NCBI RefSeq assembly: GCF_030063135.1
Contig: NZ_JASISO010000001.1
Coordinates: forward strand, 82,977-146,976
Reading direction: 5' to 3'
Length of the DNA stretch: 64,000 nucleotides
DNA from: Streptomyces sp. G-G2
Lineage (GTDB): Bacteria; Actinomycetota; Actinomycetes; Streptomycetales; Streptomycetaceae
This document shows, piece after piece, positions 52,813-64,000 of the stretch. Numbering within the stretch: the stretch's first letter is position 1; each line of letters opens with the position of its first letter. Position numbers and translations under genes: made by a program. Below the pieces are notes generated by a model. The model was not told where the DNA came from, did not search any database, and saw nothing but the letters and a program-made list of their open reading frames with translations.

Positions 52813-54045
52813 ATGAGCGTCATCACCCAGCCGACGAACACCCTGCGCCGCCAGGATCCGCAGATGGCCGACGTGCTGGCCGGCGAGACGCGGCGGCAGG
52901 CCGAGACCCTCCAGCTGATCGCCGCCGAGAACTTCACCTCCGCCGCCGTCCTGGCGGCCCTCGGCTCCGCCCTCGCCAACAAGTACGCCGAGGGCTACCC
53001 CGGCGCCCGCCACCACGGTGGCTGCGAGTACGCCGACCAGGCCGAACGGGTCGCCGTCGAACGGGCCCGCGCACTGTTCGGCGCGGAGCACGCCAACGTC
53101 CAGCCGCATTCCGGCTCCGCCGCCGTGCTCGCCGCGTACGCCGCCCTGCTGCGGCCCGGCGACACCGTGCTGGCCATGGGGCTCGCGTACGGCGGACACC
53201 TGACCCACGGCTCCCCGGCGAACTTCTCCGGCCGCTGGTTCGACTTCGTCCCCTACGGCGTCGACGCCGTGACCGGCCTCATCGACTACCTCCAGGTGCA
53301 GGAGCTGGCCAGGACCCACCGGCCCAGGGCCATCGTCTGCGGCTCGATCTCCTACCCCCGCCACCCCGAGTACTCCGCCTTCCGCGAGATCGCCGACGAG
53401 GTCGGGGCCCACCTGATCGTGGACGCCGCCCACCCCATCGGGCTGGTCGCGGGCGGGGCCGCCCCGAGCCCCGTCCCGTACGCGGACGTCGTCTGCGCCA
53501 CCACGCACAAGGTGCTGCGCGGCCCGCGCGGCGGGATGATCCTGTGCGGCGCGGAGTTCGCGGAGCGGATCGACCGGGCCGTCTTCCCCTTCACCCAGGG
53601 CGGCGCCCAGATGCACACCATCGCCGCCAAGGCCGTCGCCTTCGGCGAGGCCGCGACCCCCGCCTTCACCACCTACGCGCACCGGGTCGTCGCCAACGCC
53701 CGCGCCCTCGCCGAGGCCCTCGGCAGCAGGGGCTTCGCGGTCACCACCGGCGGCACCGACACCCACCTGATCACCGCGGATCCCGCCCCCCTCGGCGTGG
53801 ACGGCCCGGCCGCCCGCGGCCGCCTGGCGGCGGCGGGAATGGTGCTGGACACCTGCGCCCTGCCGTACGGGGACCAGCGCGGCCTGCGCCTCGGTACCGC
53901 GGCGGTGACCACCCAGGGCATGGGGGAGCCCGAGATGGCCCGGATCGCGGCGCTGTTCACGGCGGCTCTGACGGGCGGGGACGCGGGCCGGATCAGGGCG
54001 GAAGCCGCCGAGCTGGCCCTCGGATTTCCCCCGTACGGGGAGTGA
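52813..54045 (+). CDS. Serine hydroxymethyltransferase paralogue
   Basis: A 410-residue PLP enzyme of the GlyA family. PLP-Lys233 is in CATTHKVLRGPRGG, and NKYAEGYPG and NVQPHSGS are retained. However, the normally invariant YYGG is HHGG (His67-His68), and the DMAHFAGL block is DAAHPIGL. So this is probably a divergent paralogue rather than the housekeeping enzyme; it may use another amino acid or aldehyde. ATG 52813. Confidence 0.88.
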   Translation: MSVITQPTNTLRRQDPQMADVLAGETRRQAETLQLIAAENFTSAAVLAALGSALANKYAEGYPGARHHGGCEYADQAERVAVERARALFGAEHANVQPHSGSAAVLAAYAALLRPGDTVLAMGLAYGGHLTHGSPANFSGRWFDFVPYGVDAVTGLIDYLQVQELARTHRPRAIVCGSISYPRHPEYSAFREIADEVGAHLIVDAAHPIGLVAGGAAPSPVPYADVVCATTHKVLRGPRGGMILCGAEFAERIDRAVFPFTQGGAQMHTIAAKAVAFGEAATPAFTTYAHRVVANARALAEALGSRGFAVTTGGTDTHLITADPAPLGVDGPAARGRLAAAGMVLDTCALPYGDQRGLRLGTAAVTTQGMGEPEMARIAALFTAALTGGDAGRIRAEAAELALGFPPYGE

Positions 54046-54161
54046 CGAAGGCAAGTGGCGGCCCCCGCAACCGCTTCGGGGCGACCTCGCGTCCTCTTCC
54101 ATGGGGACATCGCGGCTAATGTGTGGGGCTGAGATGGCCGGCGATACATCTGGGGCAGCCC

Positions 54162-55481
54162 GTGCGTGAATATCTGCTGACGCTCTGCGTCACGGCGGCG
54201 GTGACGTACCTGCTGACCGGGCCGGTACGGAAGTTCGCGATCGCGGTCGGCGCGATGCCGGCGATCCGCGCCCGCGACGTGCACCGCGAGCCCACACCGC
54301 GGCTCGGCGGCATCGCGATGTTCGGCGGACTGTGCGCGGGCCTGCTGGTCGCCGACCACCTGCCGAACCTCAACGGCGTCTTCGAGCTGTCGAACGAACC
54401 GCGGGCGCTGCTCTCCGGAGCGGCGCTGATCTGGCTGGTCGGCGTCCTCGACGACAAGTTCGAGATCGACGCCCTGATCAAGCTCGGCGCGCAGATGATC
54501 TCCGCCGGCGTGATGGTCATGCAGGGGCTGACGATCCTGTTCATCCCGGTCCCCGGAGTCGGCACGGTCTCGCTCACCCAGTGGCAGGGCAACCTGCTCA
54601 CGGTCGCGCTCGTCGTGATCACCATCAACGCCGTGAACTTCGTGGACGGCCTCGACGGTCTCGCCGCCGGTCTGGTCTGCATCGCCGCCGCCGCGTTCTT
54701 CCTGTACTCCTACCGGATCTGGTACGGCTACGCGATCGAGGCGGCCGCGCCCGCGACCCTGTTCGCCGCGATCCTGATGGGCATGTGCATCGGCTTCCTG
54801 CCGCACAACATGCACCCGGCGCGCATCTTCATGGGCGACTCCGGGTCGATGCTGATCGGTCTCGTGCTGGCCGCCTCCGCCATCTCCATCACCGGCCAGG
54901 TGGACCCGGACGCGCTGGCGCTGTTCGCGGGTGGTGAGCGCAACGCGACGCACGCGATGCTGCCCGTCTTCATCCCGCTGCTGCTGCCGCTGACGATCAT
55001 CGCGGTCCCGGTGGCGGACCTGGTGCTGGCGATCGTGCGGCGCACCTGGAACGGGCAGTCGCCGTTCGCCGCCGACCGCGGGCACCTGCACCACCGGCTG
55101 CTGGAGATCGGACATTCCCACAGCCGGGCCGTCCTGATCATGTACTTCTGGTCGGCGCTGATCGCCTTCGGCGCCGTGGCGTACTCGGTGAGCTCCGCCT
55201 CCATGTGGATCGTGCTGGCCATCGTCGCGCTGAGCGCGGTGGGGCTCGTACTGCTCCTGCTGCCGCGGTTCACCCCGCGGGCCCCGCGGTGGGCCGAGGG
55301 ACTGGTGCCGCCGCGCTACCGGCATTCCGAGCGCGCGGCCGAGGCCGCGGCGGAGGCCGCGGTCCAGGACACCTCGGGCGAGGAGCCCGAGCCCGCACCG
55401 GACGGAGCGCCCAAGGTGGTCGCCGGGGTCTCCGGCGTCAACGGGGCGACCGCCGTAGGCCCTCGTTCGCGGCTCCGGTAA
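54162..55481 (+). CDS. MraY/WecA-family undecaprenyl-phosphate sugar-1-phosphate transferase
   Basis: A 439-residue polytopic membrane enzyme (about eleven helices) that starts a cell-envelope glycopolymer by placing a sugar phosphate, probably GlcNAc-1-P, on undecaprenyl phosphate. Motifs: PTPRLGGIAMF, GVLDDKFEID, NAVNFVDGLDGLAAG, RIFMGDSGSM and ADRGHLHHRLLEIGHS. A hydrophilic Glu/Ala-rich tail ends it. GTG 54162 (VREYLLTLC) matches the family start; TAATGT at 54117 may be its -10. Confidence 0.92.
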   Translation: MREYLLTLCVTAAVTYLLTGPVRKFAIAVGAMPAIRARDVHREPTPRLGGIAMFGGLCAGLLVADHLPNLNGVFELSNEPRALLSGAALIWLVGVLDDKFEIDALIKLGAQMISAGVMVMQGLTILFIPVPGVGTVSLTQWQGNLLTVALVVITINAVNFVDGLDGLAAGLVCIAAAAFFLYSYRIWYGYAIEAAAPATLFAAILMGMCIGFLPHNMHPARIFMGDSGSMLIGLVLAASAISITGQVDPDALALFAGGERNATHAMLPVFIPLLLPLTIIAVPVADLVLAIVRRTWNGQSPFAADRGHLHHRLLEIGHSHSRAVLIMYFWSALIAFGAVAYSVSSASMWIVLAIVALSAVGLVLLLLPRFTPRAPRWAEGLVPPRYRHSERAAEAAAEAAVQDTSGEEPEPAPDGAPKVVAGVSGVNGATAVGPRSRLR

Positions 55482-55741
55482 TAGGACTGAACGCCCTATA
55501 TCAGACAGAACAGTTGGCTGTCCTGCACACACGGGCGGGTTAGCTCTCATGTGTGACAGTGAGCACACCACCCAGGTAAAGCTCTCATCAAATAGTTTGT
55601 GATACCGTTCACTAAACCCGGCGACAGAGCCGAAGGACCGTAGTGCGACGGTCCATTGGCCCGAGGCTCTCTCTCGGACCGGGCTTACGCTCGTCTCGTA
55701 CGAGTCCCGAAAACCCCCACCACCACGCGGAGCCATGCGCC
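55482..55741 (+). other. Upstream region of the ATP synthase operon
   Basis: No gene is seen. The stretch 55482-55620 is clearly more AT-rich than its surroundings and contains several promoter-like words (TTGGCT near 55513, TTGTGA near 55599), which I could not resolve into one clear promoter. Confidence 0.5.
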
Positions 55742-56188
55742 ATGCGGTCTGATGACGCCCGATCCCTTCTGCATACCGCGGTACCCACCGCTGCTGTCGG
55801 CGCGATTGCCGCCATCGTCAGCGGTGTTGTCGTGGGCGGCAAGGGAGCCGTCGGCGCCGTCGTCGCCACCCTGGTCGTTATTCTCTTCATGGGTATCGGC
55901 TCCGTCGTTCTGCAACGCACGGCGCGATCGATGCCCCACCTGTTCCAGATGATGGGTCTGGTCCTTTACACGACCCAGATTCTGTTGCTCTTCGTCTTCG
56001 TCGCCGTGTTCAGAGACACGACGCTGTTCCATCCCAAGGCATTCGCGATCACACTCGTCGCGGCGACCCTCGCTTGGATCGGCGCGCAGACCCGCGCGCA
56101 CATGAAGGCCAAGATCCTTTACGTCGAGCCCGAAGCCTCCAAGGGCGGCAAGGGTGAGAAGCCCGAAAACACGGGGTCCTCGTCGTGA
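55742..56188 (+). CDS. atpI: ATP synthase-associated membrane protein AtpI
   Basis: A 148-residue protein with four predicted membrane helices and a hydrophilic, Lys/Gly-rich tail. It is the first gene of the operon, where AtpI, an assembly factor for the c-ring, is expected. Sequence conservation is low, so the call rests mainly on position and topology. ATG 55742. Confidence 0.8.
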   Translation: MRSDDARSLLHTAVPTAAVGAIAAIVSGVVVGGKGAVGAVVATLVVILFMGIGSVVLQRTARSMPHLFQMMGLVLYTTQILLLFVFVAVFRDTTLFHPKAFAITLVAATLAWIGAQTRAHMKAKILYVEPEASKGGKGEKPENTGSSS

Positions 56189-56416
56189 ACGGTAGGGGCG
56201 GAATAAGTGCTCGTTCGAGATGCTGCTATCGTCCGGTGCCAACTGCGGCATCGCGGGCGCGGGCATCTGAGCTGACGCCTGCTCAATCGCGAGGCTCAAT
56301 GCCTGCAAGCCGCCGCCCCCACATCCGTAAGACCAGTCCCGTGCCGAACCGCGGCTGTGCGCCGCGCCGACACAACGAGGTTGCCGTACCTATGCGCCAC
56401 GCTGAAGGAGCCCGCG

Positions 56417-57563
<1,147 letters not shown>

Positions 57564-57603
57564 TCTCGGTAGCGAACAGACCCTTTAGACGGAAGGCACT
57601 GAT

Positions 57604-58149
57604 GTGAACCCTCTGGTTCAGCTCGCGGCCGAAGAGGCGGAAAACCCCCTCATCCCGCCGATTCCCGAGCTTGTCATCGGCCTGATCGCCTTTGTCATCG
57701 TCTTCGGTTTCCTCGCGAAGAAGCTCCTCCCGAACATCAACAAGGTTCTGGAAGAGCGTCGCGAGGCCATCGAGGGTGGCATCGAGAAGGCCGACGCGGC
57801 CCAGACCGAGGCCCAGAGCGTGCTGGAGCAGTACAAGGCCCAGCTCGCCGAAGCCCGGCACGAGGCCGCGCGCCTGCGCCAGGAGGCACAGGAGCAGGGC
57901 GCCTCGCTCATCGCAGAAATGCGTGCCGAGGGCCAGCGGCAGCGTGAGGAGATCATCGCTGCCGGTCACGCCCAGATCGAGGCCGACCGCAAGGCCGCGT
58001 CTCACGCGCTGCGTCAGGACGTGGGCAAGCTCGCCACCGACCTGGCCGGCAAGCTCGTCGGCGAGTCCCTCGAGGACCACGCCCGGCAGAGCCGCACCAT
58101 CGACCGTTTCCTCGGCGAGCTCGAGGAGAAGGCCGAGGCGGCCCGATGA
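57604..58149 (+). CDS. atpF: ATP synthase F0 subunit b
   Basis: A 181-residue peripheral-stalk subunit: one membrane helix (ELVIGLIAFVIVFGFLAKKL) and a long charged coiled coil. GTG 57604. Its stop overlaps the atpH start (ATGA). Confidence 0.96.
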   Translation: MNPLVQLAAEEAENPLIPPIPELVIGLIAFVIVFGFLAKKLLPNINKVLEERREAIEGGIEKADAAQTEAQSVLEQYKAQLAEARHEAARLRQEAQEQGASLIAEMRAEGQRQREEIIAAGHAQIEADRKAASHALRQDVGKLATDLAGKLVGESLEDHARQSRTIDRFLGELEEKAEAAR

Positions 58150-58961
58150 ACGGAGCGAGCCGCGAGGCACTGGCCGCCGCACGCGAGCGTCTCGACGCGC
58201 TGACGGACAACACGTCCGTCGACGCGGCGAAGCTCGGCGGCGAGCTGGCTGCCGTCACCGCGCTGCTCGACCGTGAGGTCTCGCTGCGTCGGGTCCTCAC
58301 CGACCCGTCGAAGGCCGGCGAGGCCAAGGCCGAGCTGGCCGGTCGCCTGCTGGGCGGCCAGGTGGGCGGGGAGACCCTCGACCTGGTGTCCGGCATGGTC
58401 CGGTCCCGCTGGTCGCGGTCGCGTGCCCTGGTGGACGCACTGGAGGAGCTGGCGGACACGTCCGACCTCACCGGTGCCCAGCAGGCGGGCGCGCTCGACG
58501 AGGTCGAGGACGAGGTGTTCCGGTTCGGCCGGATCGTCTCCTCGAGCACCGAGCTGCGCTCCGCGCTGACCGACCGCGCGGCCTCGGCCGCCGCCAAGAG
58601 CGAGCTGCTCCGCAGCCTGCTCGGCGGCAAGGCCAACCCGGTCACCGAGCGTCTGGTCGTACGCCTCGTCACGCACCCGCGTGGCCGCGGCCTGGAGGCG
58701 GGACTCGAGTCCCTCTCCAAGCTCGCAGCCGAGCGCCGCAGCCGCATGGTCGCCACGGTGACCACGGCGGTTCCGCTCAGCGACGTGCAGAAGCAGCGCC
58801 TCGGCGGGGTGCTGGCGAAGATCTACGGCCGCCAGATGCACCTGAACCTCGACGTGGACCCCGCGGTCCTCGGCGGGATCGTGGTGCGGGTCGGCGACGA
58901 GGTCATCGACGGCACCATCGCGGACCGCCTCAGTGAGGCGTCCCGCCGCATGGCCGGCTGA
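58146..58961 (+). CDS. atpH: ATP synthase F1 subunit delta
   Basis: A 271-residue stalk subunit, about 90 residues longer than in E. coli, as usual in actinobacteria. The C-terminal block LNLDVDPAVLGGIVVRVGDE is the family signature. ATG 58146 overlaps the atpF stop. Confidence 0.95.
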   Translation: MNGASREALAAARERLDALTDNTSVDAAKLGGELAAVTALLDREVSLRRVLTDPSKAGEAKAELAGRLLGGQVGGETLDLVSGMVRSRWSRSRALVDALEELADTSDLTGAQQAGALDEVEDEVFRFGRIVSSSTELRSALTDRAASAAAKSELLRSLLGGKANPVTERLVVRLVTHPRGRGLEAGLESLSKLAAERRSRMVATVTTAVPLSDVQKQRLGGVLAKIYGRQMHLNLDVDPAVLGGIVVRVGDEVIDGTIADRLSEASRRMAG

Positions 58962-59090
58962 CCGGCCACCCACCACATACAGCATGTCCAGCGGCCCGGT
59001 TGGGCCGTGCAGAACTTGCAGAAGATTCCTGGGGGTCGCCCCCAGACCCCTAAGAAGCTTCAGGCCCAACAAGGAGAGCAGGGAACCCAG

Positions 59091-60686
59091 ATGGCGGAGC
59101 TCACGATCCGGCCGGAGGAGATCCGGGACGCACTGGAGACTTTTGTCCAGTCGTACCAGCCGGACGCGGCCTCGCGCGAGGAGGTCGGAACGGTCAGCGT
59201 TGCCGGCGACGGCATCGCGAAGGTGGAGGGTCTGCCCTCCGCCATGGCGAACGAACTGCTGAAGTTCGAGGACGGAACCCTTGGTCTCGCCCTCAACCTC
59301 GACGAGCGCGAGATCGGTGCGGTCGTCCTCGGCGAGTTCAGCGGTATCGAGGAGGGCCAGCCGGTGCAGCGCACCGGTGAGGTGCTCTCCGTCGGCGTCG
59401 GCGAGGGTTACCTCGGCCGCGTTGTCGACCCGCTCGGCAACCCGATCGACGGTCTCGGCGAGATCGCGACCGAGGGCCGCCGCGCCCTCGAACTGCAGGC
59501 CCCCGGCGTCATGGTCCGCAAGTCGGTCCACGAGCCGATGCAGACCGGCTACAAGGCCATCGACGCGATGGTGCCGATCGGCCGCGGCCAGCGTCAGCTG
59601 GTCATCGGTGACCGTCAGACCGGCAAGACCGCTCTGGCCGTCGACACGATCATCAACCAGCGTGACAACTGGCGCTCCGGCGACGTGAACAAGCAGGTCC
59701 GCTGCATCTACGTCGCCATCGGCCAGAAGGGCTCGACCATCGCGTCCGTTCGCGGCGCCCTGGAAGAGGCCGGCGCGCTCGAGTACACGACGATCGTCGC
59801 CGCCCCGGCGTCCGACCCGGCCGGCTTCAAGTACCTGGCGCCGTACACCGGCTCGGCCATCGGCCAGCACTGGATGTACGCCGGCAAGCACGTCCTGATC
59901 ATCTTCGACGACCTGTCGAAGCAGGCCGACGCCTACCGCGCCGTGTCGCTGCTGCTGCGCCGCCCGCCGGGCCGTGAGGCCTACCCGGGCGACGTCTTCT
60001 ACTTGCACTCGCGTCTGCTCGAGCGCTGCGCGAAGCTCTCCGACGAGATGGGCGCCGGTTCGATGACCGGTCTGCCGATCGTCGAGACCAAGGCGAACGA
60101 CGTGTCGGCGTTCATCCCGACCAACGTCATCTCCATCACCGACGGTCAGTGCTTCCTTGAGTCCGACCTGTTCAACGCGGGCCAGCGCCCGGCGCTGAAC
60201 GTCGGTATCTCGGTCTCCCGCGTCGGTGGTTCGGCCCAGCACAAGGCCATGCGCCAGGTGTCCGGCCGTCTGCGTCTGGACCTGGCCCAGTACCGCGAGC
60301 TGGAGGCGTTCGCCGCCTTCGGTTCCGACCTGGACGCCGCGTCGAAGGCTTCGCTGGAGCGCGGCAAGCGTCTGGTCGAGCTGCTGAAGCAGGGCCAGTA
60401 CCAGCCGATGCCCGTCGAGGAGCAGGTCGTCTCCGTCTGGGCCGGTACCACCGGCAAGATGGACGACGTCCCGGTCAACGACATCCGTCGCTTCGAGACG
60501 GAGCTGCTGGAGCACCTGCGCCGCGAGCGCAAGGACCTCCTCACCTCCATCGCCGAGGGCGCGAAGATGTCGAACGACACCCTCACCTCGATCGGTGACG
60601 CCATCGCCAACTTCAAGCGGCAGTTCGAGACCTCGGACGGCAAGCTGCTGGGCGAGGACGCACCGGCCGTCAACGTCTCCAAGTGA
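59091..60686 (+). CDS. atpA: ATP synthase F1 subunit alpha
   Basis: A 531-residue non-catalytic nucleotide-binding subunit. P-loop [10 protein letters not shown] (near residue 173), [11 protein letters not shown], and the signature [17 protein letters not shown] region are present. AAGGAG lies 15 bases before ATG 59091; the in-frame extension to 59007 is not used by the family. Confidence 0.98.
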   Translation: MAELTIRPEEIRDALETFVQSYQPDAASREEVGTVSVAGDGIAKVEGLPSAMANELLKFEDGTLGLALNLDEREIGAVVLGEFSGIEEGQPVQRTGEVLSVGVGEGYLGRVVDPLGNPIDGLGEIATEGRRALELQAPGVMVRKSVHEPMQTGYKAIDAMVPIGRGQRQLVIGDRQTGKTALAVDTIINQRDNWRSGDVNKQVRCIYVAIGQKGSTIASVRGALEEAGALEYTTIVAAPASDPAGFKYLAPYTGSAIGQHWMYAGKHVLIIFDDLSKQADAYRAVSLLLRRPPGREAYPGDVFYLHSRLLERCAKLSDEMGAGSMTGLPIVETKANDVSAFIPTNVISITDGQCFLESDLFNAGQRPALNVGISVSRVGGSAQHKAMRQVSGRLRLDLAQYRELEAFAAFGSDLDAASKASLERGKRLVELLKQGQYQPMPVEEQVVSVWAGTTGKMDDVPVNDIRRFETELLEHLRRERKDLLTSIAEGAKMSNDTLTSIGDAIANFKRQFETSDGKLLGEDAPAVNVSK

Positions 60687-60706
60687 CGACGGAAGGGACC
60701 TGACTC

Positions 60707-63066
<2,360 letters not shown>

Positions 63067-63194
63067 AGCCGGGCTCCTCGTGAGCACAGCTGATTGACGG
63101 AGAGGGGCGGGTGCGTCCTGTCCCTCTCCCCACGCCCATTAGAATTTGACCCAACACCCGGCTTTCCCGCCGGGTGGTGACCCGAGGAGCCACC

Positions 63195-63569
63195 TTGGCT
63201 GCTGAGCTGCACGTCGAGCTGGTCGCGGCGGACCGTAGTGTCTGGTCCGGCGAGGCCACCCTGGTTGTTGCCCGCACCACGTCCGGCGACATCGGCGTCA
63301 TGCCCGGTCACCAGCCGCTTCTCGGAGTGCTGGAATCGGGCCCGGTGACCATCCGCACCAGCGACGGCAACACCGTTGTCGCCGCGGTGCACGGCGGTTT
63401 CATCTCGTTCGCGGACAACAAGTTGTCCCTGCTGGCCGAGATCGCCGAGCTTGCCGACGAGATTGACGTCGAGCGGGCGGAGCGGGCACTGGAGCGCGCG
63501 AAGTCGGAGGCCGATGGCCTTTCCGAGCGTCGCGCCGATGTCCGGCTGCGCGCGGTGACGGGGCACTGA
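63195..63569 (+). CDS. atpC: ATP synthase F1 subunit epsilon
   Basis: A 124-residue subunit that couples and restrains rotation. The N-terminal beta-sandwich (VELVAADRSVWSGEAT, GDIGVMPGHQPLLGVL) is followed by two C-terminal helices. The start is TTG 63195 with GAGGAG eight bases before; an upstream frame start at 63174 overlaps that site. Confidence 0.95.
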   Translation: MAAELHVELVAADRSVWSGEATLVVARTTSGDIGVMPGHQPLLGVLESGPVTIRTSDGNTVVAAVHGGFISFADNKLSLLAEIAELADEIDVERAERALERAKSEADGLSERRADVRLRAVTGH

Positions 63570-63593
63570 CCCCAGTACCGCAAGAGTGTGATT

Positions 63594-63643
63594 CCTCAGC
63601 CGCGGCCCGTTCCGGAATTTTCCGGACCGGGTCGCGGCTGAGG
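63594..63643 (+). terminator. Terminator of the ATP synthase operon
   Basis: CCTCAGCCGCGGCCCG pairs with CGGGTCGCGGCTGAGG (one mismatch) and encloses the smaller palindrome TCCGGAATTTTCCGGA. It lies 24 bases after the atpC stop. Confidence 0.85.
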
Positions 63644-63698
63644 CGATGCGGGTCCGTTTTTGGTTTTCCGAATTCGATGAGCGAGGAGGTCGGTGAAG

Positions 63699-64000
63699 AT
63701 GCTCCTCGCTCTGCTTGTGAGCGGCGTGGTCGTAGCCCTGGTGGTGATCGGGCTGTTTGTGTTCGGGCTGCGCCGGAGGCTCATCCAGCGGTCCGGCGGC
63801 ACCTTCGACTGCAGCGTGCGCTGGGGCGTGTCCGACGCCCCGGACGTCTCCGGCAAGGGCTGGGTGTACGGGGTCGCGCGCTACGGCGGTGACCGGATCG
63901 AGTGGTTCCGGGTGTTCTCGTACTCGCCCCGGCCGCGCCGGATCCTGGAGCGTTCCGCCATCGAGGTGCTGTCCCGCCGCGCCCCGGAGGGCGAGGAGGA
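63699..64000 (+). CDS. DUF2550 membrane protein, 3' truncated by the window
   Basis: The first 100 residues of a small protein with one N-terminal membrane helix (LLVSGVVVALVVIGLFVFGL) followed by RRRLIQRSGGTFDCSVRWG, the DUF2550 pattern. In actinobacteria this gene follows atpC. ATG 63699 is nine bases after GAGGAGG; GTG 63693 is too close. Function unknown. Confidence 0.88.
   Translation, partial: MLLALLVSGVVVALVVIGLFVFGLRRRLIQRSGGTFDCSVRWGVSDAPDVSGKGWVYGVARYGGDRIEWFRVFSYSPRPRRILERSAIEVLSRRAPEGEE

Overview
The window is high-GC actinobacterial DNA, almost certainly from Streptomyces or a close relative. It is very GC-rich with many GTG and a few TTG starts, short overlaps of the GTGA/ATGA type, a conservon (roadblock, DUF742 and Ras-like GTPase genes), XRE/DUF397/HATPase signalling genes, and the order lysA-hom-thrC-thrB-rho-LCP-rpmE-prfA-prmC-tsaC-atpIBEFHAGDC. 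From memory this order matches the Streptomyces coelicolor core chromosome.

Layout. (1) 1-160 is an anomalous edge: bases 1-120 repeat 11850-11969 exactly and then dissolve into a C tract. The 3' end of a conservon kinase gene follows (161-487), then cvnB-cvnC-cvnD and a StyA-like flavin monooxygenase, which overlaps tail to tail with a secreted NlpC/P60 hydrolase gene. (2) 4768-8445: SHOCT and DUF6325 genes, divergent from a SEDS polymerase plus class B PBP pair for cell-wall synthesis. (3) 8526-14968: two divergent diiron proteins and a TetR regulator, a small conserved gene, an orphan histidine kinase with its lipoprotein, and an anchored secreted protein. (4) 15159-20695: a NERD-domain protein, the non-homologous end-joining genes (ligase, polymerase/primase, Ku), a small membrane protein and an XdhC-like protein.

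(5) 20878-25932 is the most unusual part. Two divergent transcription units encode a Crp-type regulator with a complete cyclic-nucleotide cassette, a STAND-like NTPase with a C-terminal membrane anchor, an 83-residue peptide, a degenerate class III nucleotidyl cyclase and a small helical protein. Two short beta-type motifs tie them together. One (VIVG.xN, RHIM-like) is in the NTPase and the peptide. The other (TN.A...G.VYA...G...H) is in the peptide, the cyclase and the helical protein. The peptide carries both and looks like an adaptor. I read this as a candidate amyloid-type signalling or conflict system.

(6) 25990-37963 is an accessory island ending at tRNA-Arg(CCG). It holds a large hypothetical protein, broken vapC/PIN genes and an integrase scrap, an AAA ATPase with a DUF234-like tail, an XPB-type helicase-associated protein, an XRE/DUF397 pair with an HATPase gene, a Uma2 protein, a HEPN protein, and a fused relic of hsdR and hsdM. 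(7) 38189-64000 is conserved core: receiver protein, nrtL, lysA, hom, thrC, thrB, rho with a Q/G/R-rich insert, an LCP transferase, rpmE, prfA, prmC, tsaC, a phosphatase-like protein lacking its nucleophile, a SHMT paralogue, a WecA/TagO-like transferase, the full ATP synthase operon, and the start of a DUF2550 gene cut by the window end.

Family names come from reading translated sequences and remembered motifs. No searches were run.
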